From: A07HB70 sp964512675
GTDB taxonomy: Archaea; Halobacteriota; Halobacteria; Halobacteriales; Haloferacaceae
Direction: 5' to 3'
DNA length: 64,000 bases
Assembly: GCA_964512675.1 (NCBI GenBank)
Contig: CAZEJR010000004.1
Coordinates: 58,294-122,293, forward strand
In this document: positions 17,591 to 24,593 of the stretch, piece by piece
How positions within the stretch are numbered: position 1 is the stretch's first letter
Layout: every line of letters begins with the position of its first letter
Position numbers and translations under genes: made by a program
Notes under the pieces: model-generated
Told to the model about the DNA's origin: nothing
The model's database searches: none
The model's input: only the letters and a program-made list of their open reading frames with translations

Positions 17591-18162
17591 CGACGCCGGA
17601 CGACCGGGTGGACCGGGACGACGCCGAGCCCGACGGCGGCCGCGACGACCGGCCTCAGGCCCACACGATCCGTCTCGAGCTCGCCGACGAGCCGGGCGAA
17701 CTGCTCTCGGCGCTCGAGCCGATCGCCGACGAAGGCGGCAACCTGCTCTCGATCTTCCACGAGCGCGGGCATATCACGCCCCGTGGACGCATCCCCGTCG
17801 AGGTCGACCTGGAGTGTCCGCCGTCACGGTTCGAGGGGATCCTCGACCGTCTCCGGGCGGAGGGGATCAACGTGGTCGACGCCGACGCGGAGCGCTACGG
17901 CGAGCACCTGACCGTCCTGCTGGTCGGTGACCTCGTCGGCACGGACATCTCCGACACCGTCACGCGCGTCGAGTCCTCGGCGGCGGCGACGGTCGAGGAC
18001 CTGTCGCTGTCGGCACCGGGTGGGCCCGCAGAGCAGGCGAGCGCGCGGCTCCGTCTCGCGGCGCGGGCCGGCGCGGCAGACGAGGCGCTCGGGCTCGTTC
18101 GGGCCGTCGCTGCCGAGAAGGGACTGCACGCGATCGAGCCGCTGACGGAGGTGGGCCGGTGA
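17587..18162 (+). CDS. ACT-domain amino-acid-binding protein
   Basis: 191 residues from the ATG at 17587. After about 25 acidic residues, an ACT-type fold begins at HTIRLELADEPGELLSALEP, with the usual EPG turn, and a second ACT-like half follows (EHLTVLLVGDL onwards). ACT domains bind amino acids and give feedback control. The gene overlaps homoserine dehydrogenase by four bases (GTGA), so it most likely senses a product of that pathway and regulates the enzyme, which in this organism lacks its own ACT domain. An upstream GTG at 17512 would extend it by 25 residues. Confidence 0.75.
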   Translation: MTTPDDRVDRDDAEPDGGRDDRPQAHTIRLELADEPGELLSALEPIADEGGNLLSIFHERGHITPRGRIPVEVDLECPPSRFEGILDRLRAEGINVVDADAERYGEHLTVLLVGDLVGTDISDTVTRVESSAAATVEDLSLSAPGGPAEQASARLRLAARAGAADEALGLVRAVAAEKGLHAIEPLTEVGR

Positions 18163-19118
18163 GCCGCGTCGCCGTCGTCGGCTGTGGCGCGGTCGGACGG
18201 TCGGTCGTCGACCTCGCGGGCGAGTACGGCCACGAGGTCGTCGCGGTCGCGGACTCGGCGAGCGCAGCCGTCGACCCGACCGGCCTCGGGACGGGCGCGG
18301 TGCTAGAGCGAAAGGCCGCCGAAGGCGTCGTCGGCGACGCCGACCCGGAGGACGCCCTCGCCGCTCCGTACGACGTACTGGTGGAAGCGACACCGACGAC
18401 GCTCGGCGACGCGGAGCCGGGCTTCTCGCACGTCGGGCGGGCGCTCGACCGGGACCGACACGCCGTCCTCGCGAACAAGGGGCCGGTTGCGGAGCGGTAC
18501 GCCGACCTGCGGGCCCGCGAGGCCGCCTCGCGCGGGTCGGTGCTGTTCGAGGCGACGGTCGGTGGTGCCATCCCGATCCTCGGCACGGTCGACGACTACG
18601 GCCCCGAACGTATAACAGCGGCCAGAGGGGTGCTGAACGGCACGGCGAACTTCGTGCTGACACGGATGGCCGCCGAGGGGCTGGACTACGAACACGTCCT
18701 CGCCGAGGCACAGGACATGGGCGTCGCGGAGGCCGACCCCTCCTTCGACGTCGAGGGGACGGACGCGGCGCTGAAGTGTGTCATCCTCGCGAACGTCCTC
18801 GCCTGCGGGGAGCGGGAGTTCACGCTCGCCGACGCCGAGGTCGAGGGGATCACGCGGGTACCGGGGTCGGCGCTCGCCCTCGCCGCCGAGGACGGGCGGA
18901 CGGTCCGGCTGGTCGGCGAGGCGACCGCGGACGGGGTCCGGGTCGGGCCGCGTCTGGTGCCGGAGACGAGTCCGCTCGCGGTGTCGGGGACGCGCAACGT
19001 CGTCCAGCTGGAGACGGCCCACGCCGACGGTATCGACCTGTCGGGACGGGGCGCGGGCGGTCCGGAGACGGCGACGGCGGTGCTGGCGGACGTGGGGCGA
19101 CTCCCGCCGCGTGACTGA
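18159..19118 (+). CDS. hom: Homoserine dehydrogenase
   Basis: 319 residues, the short form without a regulatory ACT domain. It reduces aspartate semialdehyde to homoserine with NAD(P)H, the branch point to threonine and methionine. The Rossmann motif VVGCGAVGRSVV is at the N-terminus, followed by VLANKGPVA, FEATVGGAIPIL near residue 130 and LNGTANFVLTRM. The catalytic stretch EADPSFDVEGTDAALKCVIL is near 190-210. GTG start, with the preceding ACT gene overlapping by four bases, so the two are one translational unit. Confidence 0.93.
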   Translation: MSRVAVVGCGAVGRSVVDLAGEYGHEVVAVADSASAAVDPTGLGTGAVLERKAAEGVVGDADPEDALAAPYDVLVEATPTTLGDAEPGFSHVGRALDRDRHAVLANKGPVAERYADLRAREAASRGSVLFEATVGGAIPILGTVDDYGPERITAARGVLNGTANFVLTRMAAEGLDYEHVLAEAQDMGVAEADPSFDVEGTDAALKCVILANVLACGEREFTLADAEVEGITRVPGSALALAAEDGRTVRLVGEATADGVRVGPRLVPETSPLAVSGTRNVVQLETAHADGIDLSGRGAGGPETATAVLADVGRLPPRD

Positions 19119-19182
19119 TCGCGTGGGTGGCGCCCACACGCCCGAAACCGCCGGAAGCACGGGGTACACGGTTTCGTAACCG

Positions 19183-19189
19183 TTTTACG
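19183..19189 (+). promoter_or_regulatory. TATA box of the EF-1alpha gene
   Basis: TTTTACG lies about 52 bases before the ATG at 19238, which would give a short leader of around 25 bases rather than a leaderless message. Confidence 0.45.
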
Positions 19190-19237
19190 CCGTTCCGGTC
19201 AGATCTACCTACACAGCGCCCTGCGCGTGACACCACT

Positions 19238-20503
19238 ATGAGCGACAAACCCCACCAGAACCTGGCCATCATCGGCCACGTCGACCACGGCAAGTCTACG
19301 CTCGTCGGTCGGCTGCTGTTCGAGACCGGATCGGTCCCCGAACACGTGATCGAGCAGTACCGCGAAGAGGCCGAGGAGAAGGGCAAGGGCGGCTTCGAGT
19401 TCGCCTACGTCATGGACAACCTCGCCGAGGAGCGCGAGCGCGGCGTCACCATCGACATCGCCCACCAGGAGTTCGACACCGACGAGTACTACTTCACCAT
19501 CGTCGACTGTCCGGGCCACCGCGACTTCGTGAAGAACATGATCACGGGCGCGTCCCAGGCGGACAACGCCGTGCTCGTGGTCGCCGCGGACGACGGCGTC
19601 GCACCCCAGACACGGGAGCACGTCTTCCTCGCCCGGACGCTCGGCATCAACGAGCTGATCGTCGGCGTCAACAAGATGGACGTCGTCGACTACGCGGAGA
19701 ACACCTACGACGAGGTCGTCGAGGAGGTCAAGCAGCTGCTCAAGCAGGTGCGGTTCGACACCGAGGACGCGAGCTTCATCCCCATCTCGGCGTTCGAGGG
19801 CGACAACGTCGCCGAGTCGTCCGACGCGATGTCGTGGTACGGCGGTCCGACACTGCTGGAGGCGCTCAACGGTCTGCCGGAGGTCGAGCCGCCGACGGAC
19901 GCGCCGCTCCGTCTGCCTATCCAGGACGTGTACACCATCTCCGGTATCGGGACGGTCCCGGTCGGCCGGATCGAGACCGGGGTGATGAACCCCGGCAACG
20001 ACGTCGAGTTCCAGCCGTCCGACATCGGCGGCGAGGTCAAGACGATCGAGATGCACCACGAGGAGGTCGACGAGGCCGGCCCCGGCGACAACGTCGGGTT
20101 CAACGTCCGCGGCGTCGGCAAGGACGACATCCGTCGTGGCGACGTCTGCGGTCCCGCCGCCGACCCGCCGAAGGTCGCCGAGACGTTCCAGGCGCAGGTC
20201 GTCGTGATGCAGCACCCGTCGGTGATCACCGAGGGCTACACGCCGGTGTTCCACGCCCACACGGCACAGGTGGCGTGTACCGTCGAGAGCCTCGACAAGA
20301 AGCTCGACCCCGCCTCCGGCGAGGTGGCCGAGGAGAACCCGGACTTCATCAAGTCCGGCGACGCCGCGGTCGTCACCGTACGCCCGCAGAAGCCCCTCAG
20401 CATCGAGCCGTCCTCCGAGATCCCGGAGCTCGGCAGCTTCGCCATCCGCGACATGGGCCAGACGATCGCGGCTGGCAAGGTTCTCGGCGTGAACGAGCGA
20501 TAA
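19238..20503 (+). CDS. tef1a: Translation elongation factor aEF-1alpha
   Basis: 421 residues, the archaeal counterpart of EF-Tu, delivering aminoacyl-tRNA as a GTP complex. The P-loop GHVDHGKS is at 13-20, ERERGVTIDIAHQEF in the switch region, DCPGHRDFVKNMITGASQAD near 90 and NKMD near 147. Domains II and III are complete through RDMGQTIAAGKVLGV. The ATG at 19238 gives the family-standard N-terminus; the frame upstream is not similar. It is followed after one base by rps10, an order common in archaea. Confidence 0.97.
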   Translation: MSDKPHQNLAIIGHVDHGKSTLVGRLLFETGSVPEHVIEQYREEAEEKGKGGFEFAYVMDNLAEERERGVTIDIAHQEFDTDEYYFTIVDCPGHRDFVKNMITGASQADNAVLVVAADDGVAPQTREHVFLARTLGINELIVGVNKMDVVDYAENTYDEVVEEVKQLLKQVRFDTEDASFIPISAFEGDNVAESSDAMSWYGGPTLLEALNGLPEVEPPTDAPLRLPIQDVYTISGIGTVPVGRIETGVMNPGNDVEFQPSDIGGEVKTIEMHHEEVDEAGPGDNVGFNVRGVGKDDIRRGDVCGPAADPPKVAETFQAQVVVMQHPSVITEGYTPVFHAHTAQVACTVESLDKKLDPASGEVAEENPDFIKSGDAAVVTVRPQKPLSIEPSSEIPELGSFAIRDMGQTIAAGKVLGVNER

Positions 20504-20504
20504 G

Positions 20505-20813
20505 ATGCAGCAGGCACGCGTCCGTCTCGCCGGCACGAGCCCCGAAGACCTCGACAACATCTGCGACGACGTCCGCGAGATCGCCTCGAAGACCGGCGTC
20601 AGCCTGAGCGGGCCGATCCCGCTCCCGACGAAGACGCTGGAGGTGCCGTGCCGGAAGTCTCCCGACGGCGAGGGAACCGCGACGTGGGAGCACTGGGAGA
20701 TGCGCGTCCACAAGCGGCTGATCGACATCGACGCGGACGAGCGGGCGCTGCGCCAGCTGATGCGGATTCAGGTGCCGAACGACGTCAGCATCGAGATCGT
20801 CCTCGAGGACTGA
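20505..20813 (+). CDS. rps10: 30S ribosomal protein uS10
   Basis: 102 residues. uS10 belongs to the head of the small subunit. Seen here: QQARVRLAGTSPEDLDNIC, GPIPLPTKTLEVPCRKSPDG with the long hairpin loop, and EMRVHKRLIDIDADER. It begins one base after EF-1alpha ends and is expected to be co-transcribed and coupled with it. Confidence 0.96.
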   Translation: MQQARVRLAGTSPEDLDNICDDVREIASKTGVSLSGPIPLPTKTLEVPCRKSPDGEGTATWEHWEMRVHKRLIDIDADERALRQLMRIQVPNDVSIEIVLED

Positions 20814-20824
20814 GCCGGACGCGC

Positions 20825-21436
20825 GTGCTCGTTCTCGCGCGCACCGCCGGCGCGTCCGAGCCGACCGACGGCCAGACGACGAGCCTTCGGCCCGTCGTAG
20901 AGACGCTCGCGGCGATGGCGCTCGTCAGCCTCGCCGGGTGGACGAGCGGGCTCGTCGGGGCGGGTCCCTCTGTGTTCGCGCTCGGCCCCGCGCTCCGCCC
21001 GTGGGCGCTCGTCACGAGCGTCTACGCCCACGCCACGCTCGGTCACCTGTTCGCAAACGCGGTCGTCGTCGGACTCGTCGGCGCGGTCGTCGTCCGGTCG
21101 ACGACCCGGGCGCGGTTTCACGCGTTCGTCCTCGTGACGGGCGTGCTGTCGGGGGTGGCGCAGGTGTTCGTCACGGGAGTCGTCGGCGGTCCGCCGGCGG
21201 TGCTCGGGACGAGCGGCGCGGCGTTCGCGCTCGTCGGCTACGTCCTCGCCGCCAATCCCGTCTCGACGGCTGTCGTCGGGCGTGTCGGGGTCTCGACCCG
21301 GACCGGTGTCCTCGTCGTCGCGGCGGCGGCGCTCGTGGTCTCGCTCGTCGCGAGCGCCCCCGGGAGTGCGCTGGTCGCGCACCTCGTGGGTACCGCTCTC
21401 GGACTCGTCGCGGGGGCTCGCCGGATACTGCTGTGA
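20825..21436 (+). CDS. Rhomboid-family intramembrane serine protease
   Basis: About 204 residues from a GTG at 20825, with five to six hydrophobic segments. It has the rhomboid hallmarks: TSVYAHATLGHLFANAVVV (the HxxxN region of the second helix), catalytic Ser-130 in GTSGAAFALVG and His-186 in AHLVGTALGLVAG. Rhomboids cut transmembrane substrates; the targets here are unknown. It lies 11 bases after rps10, but there is no functional link. The exact start is uncertain; a shorter form starting at about residue 30 is possible. Confidence 0.85.
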   Translation: MLVLARTAGASEPTDGQTTSLRPVVETLAAMALVSLAGWTSGLVGAGPSVFALGPALRPWALVTSVYAHATLGHLFANAVVVGLVGAVVVRSTTRARFHAFVLVTGVLSGVAQVFVTGVVGGPPAVLGTSGAAFALVGYVLAANPVSTAVVGRVGVSTRTGVLVVAAAALVVSLVASAPGSALVAHLVGTALGLVAGARRILL

Positions 21437-21489
21437 GCCGGGGCGCGGAAGCGGAATCCTGAAGTGACGTGCTCGGCTGCTTTCGACGT

Positions 21490-21561
21490 GGGCTCGTAGA
21501 TCAGCGGCAGATCGCTTCCTTCGCAAGGAAGAGGCCCCGGGTTCGAATCCCGGCGAGTCCA
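21490..21561 (+). tRNA. tRNA-Ala (CGC)
   Basis: 72 bases with acceptor stem GGGCTCG/CGAGTCC and discriminator A. The anticodon stem CTTCC/GGAAG holds loop TTCGCAA (anticodon CGC, reading GCG). The third acceptor pair is G3-U70, the alanine identity element. The T arm is GGGTTCGAATCCC. No intron and no encoded CCA. The next 214 bases hold no gene I can support. Confidence 0.96.
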
Positions 21562-21775
21562 CTGCCCTCTGCCGACCGAACCGACGAGCGGAGCGAGCCG
21601 CGTTCGTCGGCTGTGACAGCCCCGTTCGAGCCGGGATCGAATCAGGGAGTGGGAGGTGAGCGGGCGAGCCAGTCCCCACGTCCGGTCGACGCGGGGCGGA
21701 CTGTGATCGGCCCGCGCGACGGCGGCGCGCCGACGACAGCCGGCGGGCGAACGCGGCGGCGACACGCCGTGTCGT

Positions 21776-23107
21776 CTACTCGTCTTCCGGCGGCAGACCG
21801 TCCTCGTCGACGACCTCGCCGTCGTCGTCGACGGTGACGACCCCGCGGCTGTTGATCGCGTTCGGGTCGAGGTGTAGCTCCTCTATCGCCTGTTTGTACA
21901 GTCGCTCGACGGTCTCGGCGTCTTTCCCGCGCTCGGAGGCGTGGTCACAGAGCTCCGCGAGCTCCTCCGGCAGGTCGTTCTCGTGGACGATCCAGTGGTT
22001 CACCAGGTCCGAGAGCCGCCGGATCGGCGAGGTGAAGTGGCCGTAGATGTCGAAGTTGAGCGCGTGGTGTCCCCCGAAGGGGTCGCTCATGTACTTGGCG
22101 CGCGGCATCACTTTCAGCACCGCGCGCTGGATGCGGTTGAGCTGGCGGTCCGGCGACTCCTCTAAGACCGCGTTGACCGCCTTCCGGGGGTCGTCCCAGC
22201 CCCCGGGGATCGAGACGCCGTCGAGGTCCTGAATCTCGCGCAGCGCCTCGTCCCACTCGTCCGGCGTGGGCTGTGGGTGGACGCGGTACATCGCCTCGAC
22301 GCCGCGTCCCCACATCAGCTCGTGTGTGACCGCCTTGTTGGCCTTCAGCATACACTCCTCGACGATCGTGTGTGCGCGGTCGCGCCGCGGGTTGAGCACC
22401 AGCGAGCCGTCCTCCTTTCGCTGCTCGTGGAGGCGGTCTGCGAGCTCGAACGCGAGGGTGACCGCCTCGCCGAGCGGCGCCTCGGGGTCGTCGATGCGGG
22501 ACTCGCACTCGGCGTAGGTGAGCCGCTCGTCGGAGCGGACGACGGACTTGTAGATGTCCACCTCCTCGAACGAGAGCGTCTCCTCGTCGAGGTGCATCTC
22601 GACCGTGTGTGCGAGACGGTCCTCGTCGGGGACGAGCGAACAGACCGTCTCCGCGAGGACTGGCGGGAGCATGTGGACGGTGTAGGCGGGGAGGTACACC
22701 GTCGTCCCGCGCTCGACGGCCTCCTCCCACATCGCGGAGCCGGGGTGGACGTAGTGCGAGACGTCGGCGATGTGGACCCAGAGCCGGTAGCCGTCGTCGG
22801 TGCGTTCGACGCTGACCGCGTCGTCGAAGTCCTGTGCGTCCGCAGGGTCGGTCGTCCACGCGGTGAGGTCGCGGTGGTCGACCCGGCTGTCGATCTCGGC
22901 GGCGATCTCGGCACCGACGTCCTCCGTGCGCTCGCGGGCCTCGCGTCGAACCGCGCTCGGAAACTCGTCGCGGAGCTCGAACTCGGCGAACAGCTCCTCA
23001 CGCTTCTCGGCCATCGCCCGGGCCTGTTCGACGGTGACCTCGACCGGGCCCTGCCCCTCGGCGGTGCCGGCCTGCGCCTGTGACTGGCCGTCGGCGTCGT
23101 TCGACAT
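21776..23107 (-). CDS. RNB-domain 3'-5' exoribonuclease (RNase R/II family)
   Basis: 443 residues, a short haloarchaeal form with the catalytic RNB domain but apparently no S1 domain. The metal site is plain: TTDPADAQDFDDAVS, with Asp-87, 93, 95 and 96. WVHIADVSHYVHPGS and the later PIRRLSDLVNHW region complete the domain. The first 25 residues are low-complexity. The enzyme degrades RNA processively; haloarchaea lack an exosome-independent alternative of this type in many lineages, so it may be a main turnover nuclease. It sits alone, and the start has no competing ATG with family likeness. Confidence 0.9.
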   Translation of the reverse strand: MSNDADGQSQAQAGTAEGQGPVEVTVEQARAMAEKREELFAEFELRDEFPSAVRREARERTEDVGAEIAAEIDSRVDHRDLTAWTTDPADAQDFDDAVSVERTDDGYRLWVHIADVSHYVHPGSAMWEEAVERGTTVYLPAYTVHMLPPVLAETVCSLVPDEDRLAHTVEMHLDEETLSFEEVDIYKSVVRSDERLTYAECESRIDDPEAPLGEAVTLAFELADRLHEQRKEDGSLVLNPRRDRAHTIVEECMLKANKAVTHELMWGRGVEAMYRVHPQPTPDEWDEALREIQDLDGVSIPGGWDDPRKAVNAVLEESPDRQLNRIQRAVLKVMPRAKYMSDPFGGHHALNFDIYGHFTSPIRRLSDLVNHWIVHENDLPEELAELCDHASERGKDAETVERLYKQAIEELHLDPNAINSRGVVTVDDDGEVVDEDGLPPEDE

Positions 23108-23181
23108 ACGCCAACTTCGCGGGCGAGCGAGTTAGTCGTGTCGGGGCACGGGCACGGGCACGAGCACCGACACCGACACGC

Positions 23182-23493
23182 CTACTCGGAGCCGCGCTCG
23201 CCGGGCTCCGACTCTGCGCGGTCGGTTTCGTCCTCGACGGCGGCGACGTACGCCGCGAGGAACTCCGAGCGGCTGTCCCGGCTTTCGACGTCCGTCAGAA
23301 GGTCCTCCAGTCCGGGCCGCGGCTGGTGACAGAGGTCGCGATAGCAGTCCTTACACAGGTGTTCGAACTCCTTTCCGTGTCGCTCCCACCGGTCGCCCTC
23401 CTTGTCGTACTCCCGCGCCTCGGTGCGCGGGACCGACGTCCCACACGCGATGCAGTCGACCGTCTGGCGGTCCCGGTCGCGAGAGCCCCACAT
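23182..23493 (-). CDS. Small zinc-ribbon protein (DUF7562-like)
   Basis: 103 residues. CIACG near residue 14 and CKDCY near residue 47 form two CxxC-type knuckles, enough for one zinc ribbon. The rest is charged and helical. It looks like a haloarchaea-only family that I associate with DUF7562; the function is unknown. A minus-strand GCTAAGTCC lies about 30 bases before the ATG. The gene is next to the RNB nuclease but is separated from it by 74 bases. Confidence 0.65.
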   Translation of the reverse strand: MWGSRDRDRQTVDCIACGTSVPRTEAREYDKEGDRWERHGKEFEHLCKDCYRDLCHQPRPGLEDLLTDVESRDSRSEFLAAYVAAVEDETDRAESEPGERGSE

Positions 23494-23579
23494 ATTCTAT
23501 TCCTCCGAGCGCCGGGGACTTAGCGTTTGCTCGTCCGTCGGACGCAGGGCAGACACCGGACAGTCCCGGGACCGCGAGG

Positions 23580-23587
23580 CTTTACAC
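23580..23587 (+). promoter_or_regulatory. TATA box of the PUA protein gene
   Basis: CTTTACAC is centred about 26 bases before the GTG at 23609 and supports that codon as a leaderless start. Confidence 0.6.
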
Positions 23588-23608
23588 GTCGGCCACAGAT
23601 CGATCTCT

Positions 23609-24088
23609 GTGCACGTCAACTCCCGCCACCACCTCCGGAGCGACGAGGTCCGGGCGATGGTCGACCGCCTCGCAGACCGGGTCGACGTCGCCCTCGACGG
23701 TGAGACGTACGAGCGGGTCGAGGTCGAGGGCTCCGTCTTCGACCTCGTCCTCGTCGACGGCTGCCCGGACGTCGTCTACGTCGACGACGACCCGTTCCCG
23801 ACCGTTCGCGGGGCGAACCGCCACGACCCGGACCGGCGGCTGGTGACCGTCGACGCCGGCGCGATATCGTTCGTGAGCGACGGTGCCGACGTGATGCGGC
23901 CCGGTATCGTCGAGGCGGACGCGGCGATCGGGGCAGACGACCTCGTTCTCGTCGCCGAAGAGACACACGGCAAGGTGCTTGCGGTCGGCCGTGCGCTCGT
24001 CGACGGCGCGGCGATGACCGGCGACTCGGGACGGGTCGTCGAGTCGGTCCACCACGTCGGGGACGACCTGTACGAGTTCTCCGTCTGA
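23609..24088 (+). CDS. PUA-domain RNA-binding protein (Tma20/MCT-1-like)
   Basis: 159 residues from a GTG placed 26 bases after a TATA box. The N-terminal half (VHVNSRHHLRSDEVRAMVD) resembles the pre-PUA domain, and the C-terminal half from about residue 75 is a PUA domain (VTVDAGAISFVSDGADVMRPG, then GKVLAVGRAL). Proteins of this kind bind structured RNA; the eukaryotic relatives act in ribosome recycling and re-initiation. The exact RNA target is unknown. It is followed by sepF after 52 bases. Confidence 0.82.
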   Translation: MHVNSRHHLRSDEVRAMVDRLADRVDVALDGETYERVEVEGSVFDLVLVDGCPDVVYVDDDPFPTVRGANRHDPDRRLVTVDAGAISFVSDGADVMRPGIVEADAAIGADDLVLVAEETHGKVLAVGRALVDGAAMTGDSGRVVESVHHVGDDLYEFSV

Positions 24089-24140
24089 CGCCGCACAAGA
24101 GTTAACAGCGCGCCCCGCGCGGGTAAGACCAGAATCAGCC

Positions 24141-24503
24141 ATGGGTATCATGAGCAAGATCCTCGGCTCGGGCGGACAGCGGAGCGTCGACGACTACGTC
24201 GAGCTCGACATCGACGACGTCGACACCGCCCGCGGCAACGCCGGGACACAGATCCACATCGCGGAGATCTCCGACCAGCAGGACGTGATCCCGATCAAAG
24301 ACGCCGTCTACGACGGCGACCTCGTCGTCGCGGACATCACTCGGCTGAACCCGAGCGACTCGACGGTCGAACATATCCTCGACGACCTCCGGCAGGTCGC
24401 CCGCGAGGTTGACGGCGACATCGTCCAGAAGGGCGACGACCAGATCGTCGTCGTCCCGACGGGGTTCGGCGTCGCGCGCGAGAAGCTCTCGTCGCGACAC
24501 TGA
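24141..24503 (+). CDS. sepF: Archaeal cell-division protein SepF
   Basis: 120 residues. It begins with a short amphipathic segment (MGIMSKILGSGG) that anchors SepF to the membrane, followed by the SepF core (IHIAEISDQQDVIPIKDAVY, VVADITRLNPSDSTVEHILD, DDQIVVVPTGFG). In haloarchaea SepF recruits FtsZ to the division site. A second ATG at 24150 is less likely, since it would cut the anchor. Position just before uvrA agrees with the order I recall in Haloferax. Confidence 0.93.
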   Translation: MGIMSKILGSGGQRSVDDYVELDIDDVDTARGNAGTQIHIAEISDQQDVIPIKDAVYDGDLVVADITRLNPSDSTVEHILDDLRQVAREVDGDIVQKGDDQIVVVPTGFGVAREKLSSRH

Positions 24504-24593
24504 CGGCCTCGACCGTCACCTGCGCTCTCGTCGCGACGCCGACCGACCAGCCGAACCGACAGGTTCTCTATCGCCGCCGCCCACTGGCGTCTA

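Noticed and set aside
21562..21775. Spacer after tRNA-Ala as a possible small RNA or gene
   Set aside because: No open frame with haloarchaeal character, no clear promoter and no strong hairpin were seen.
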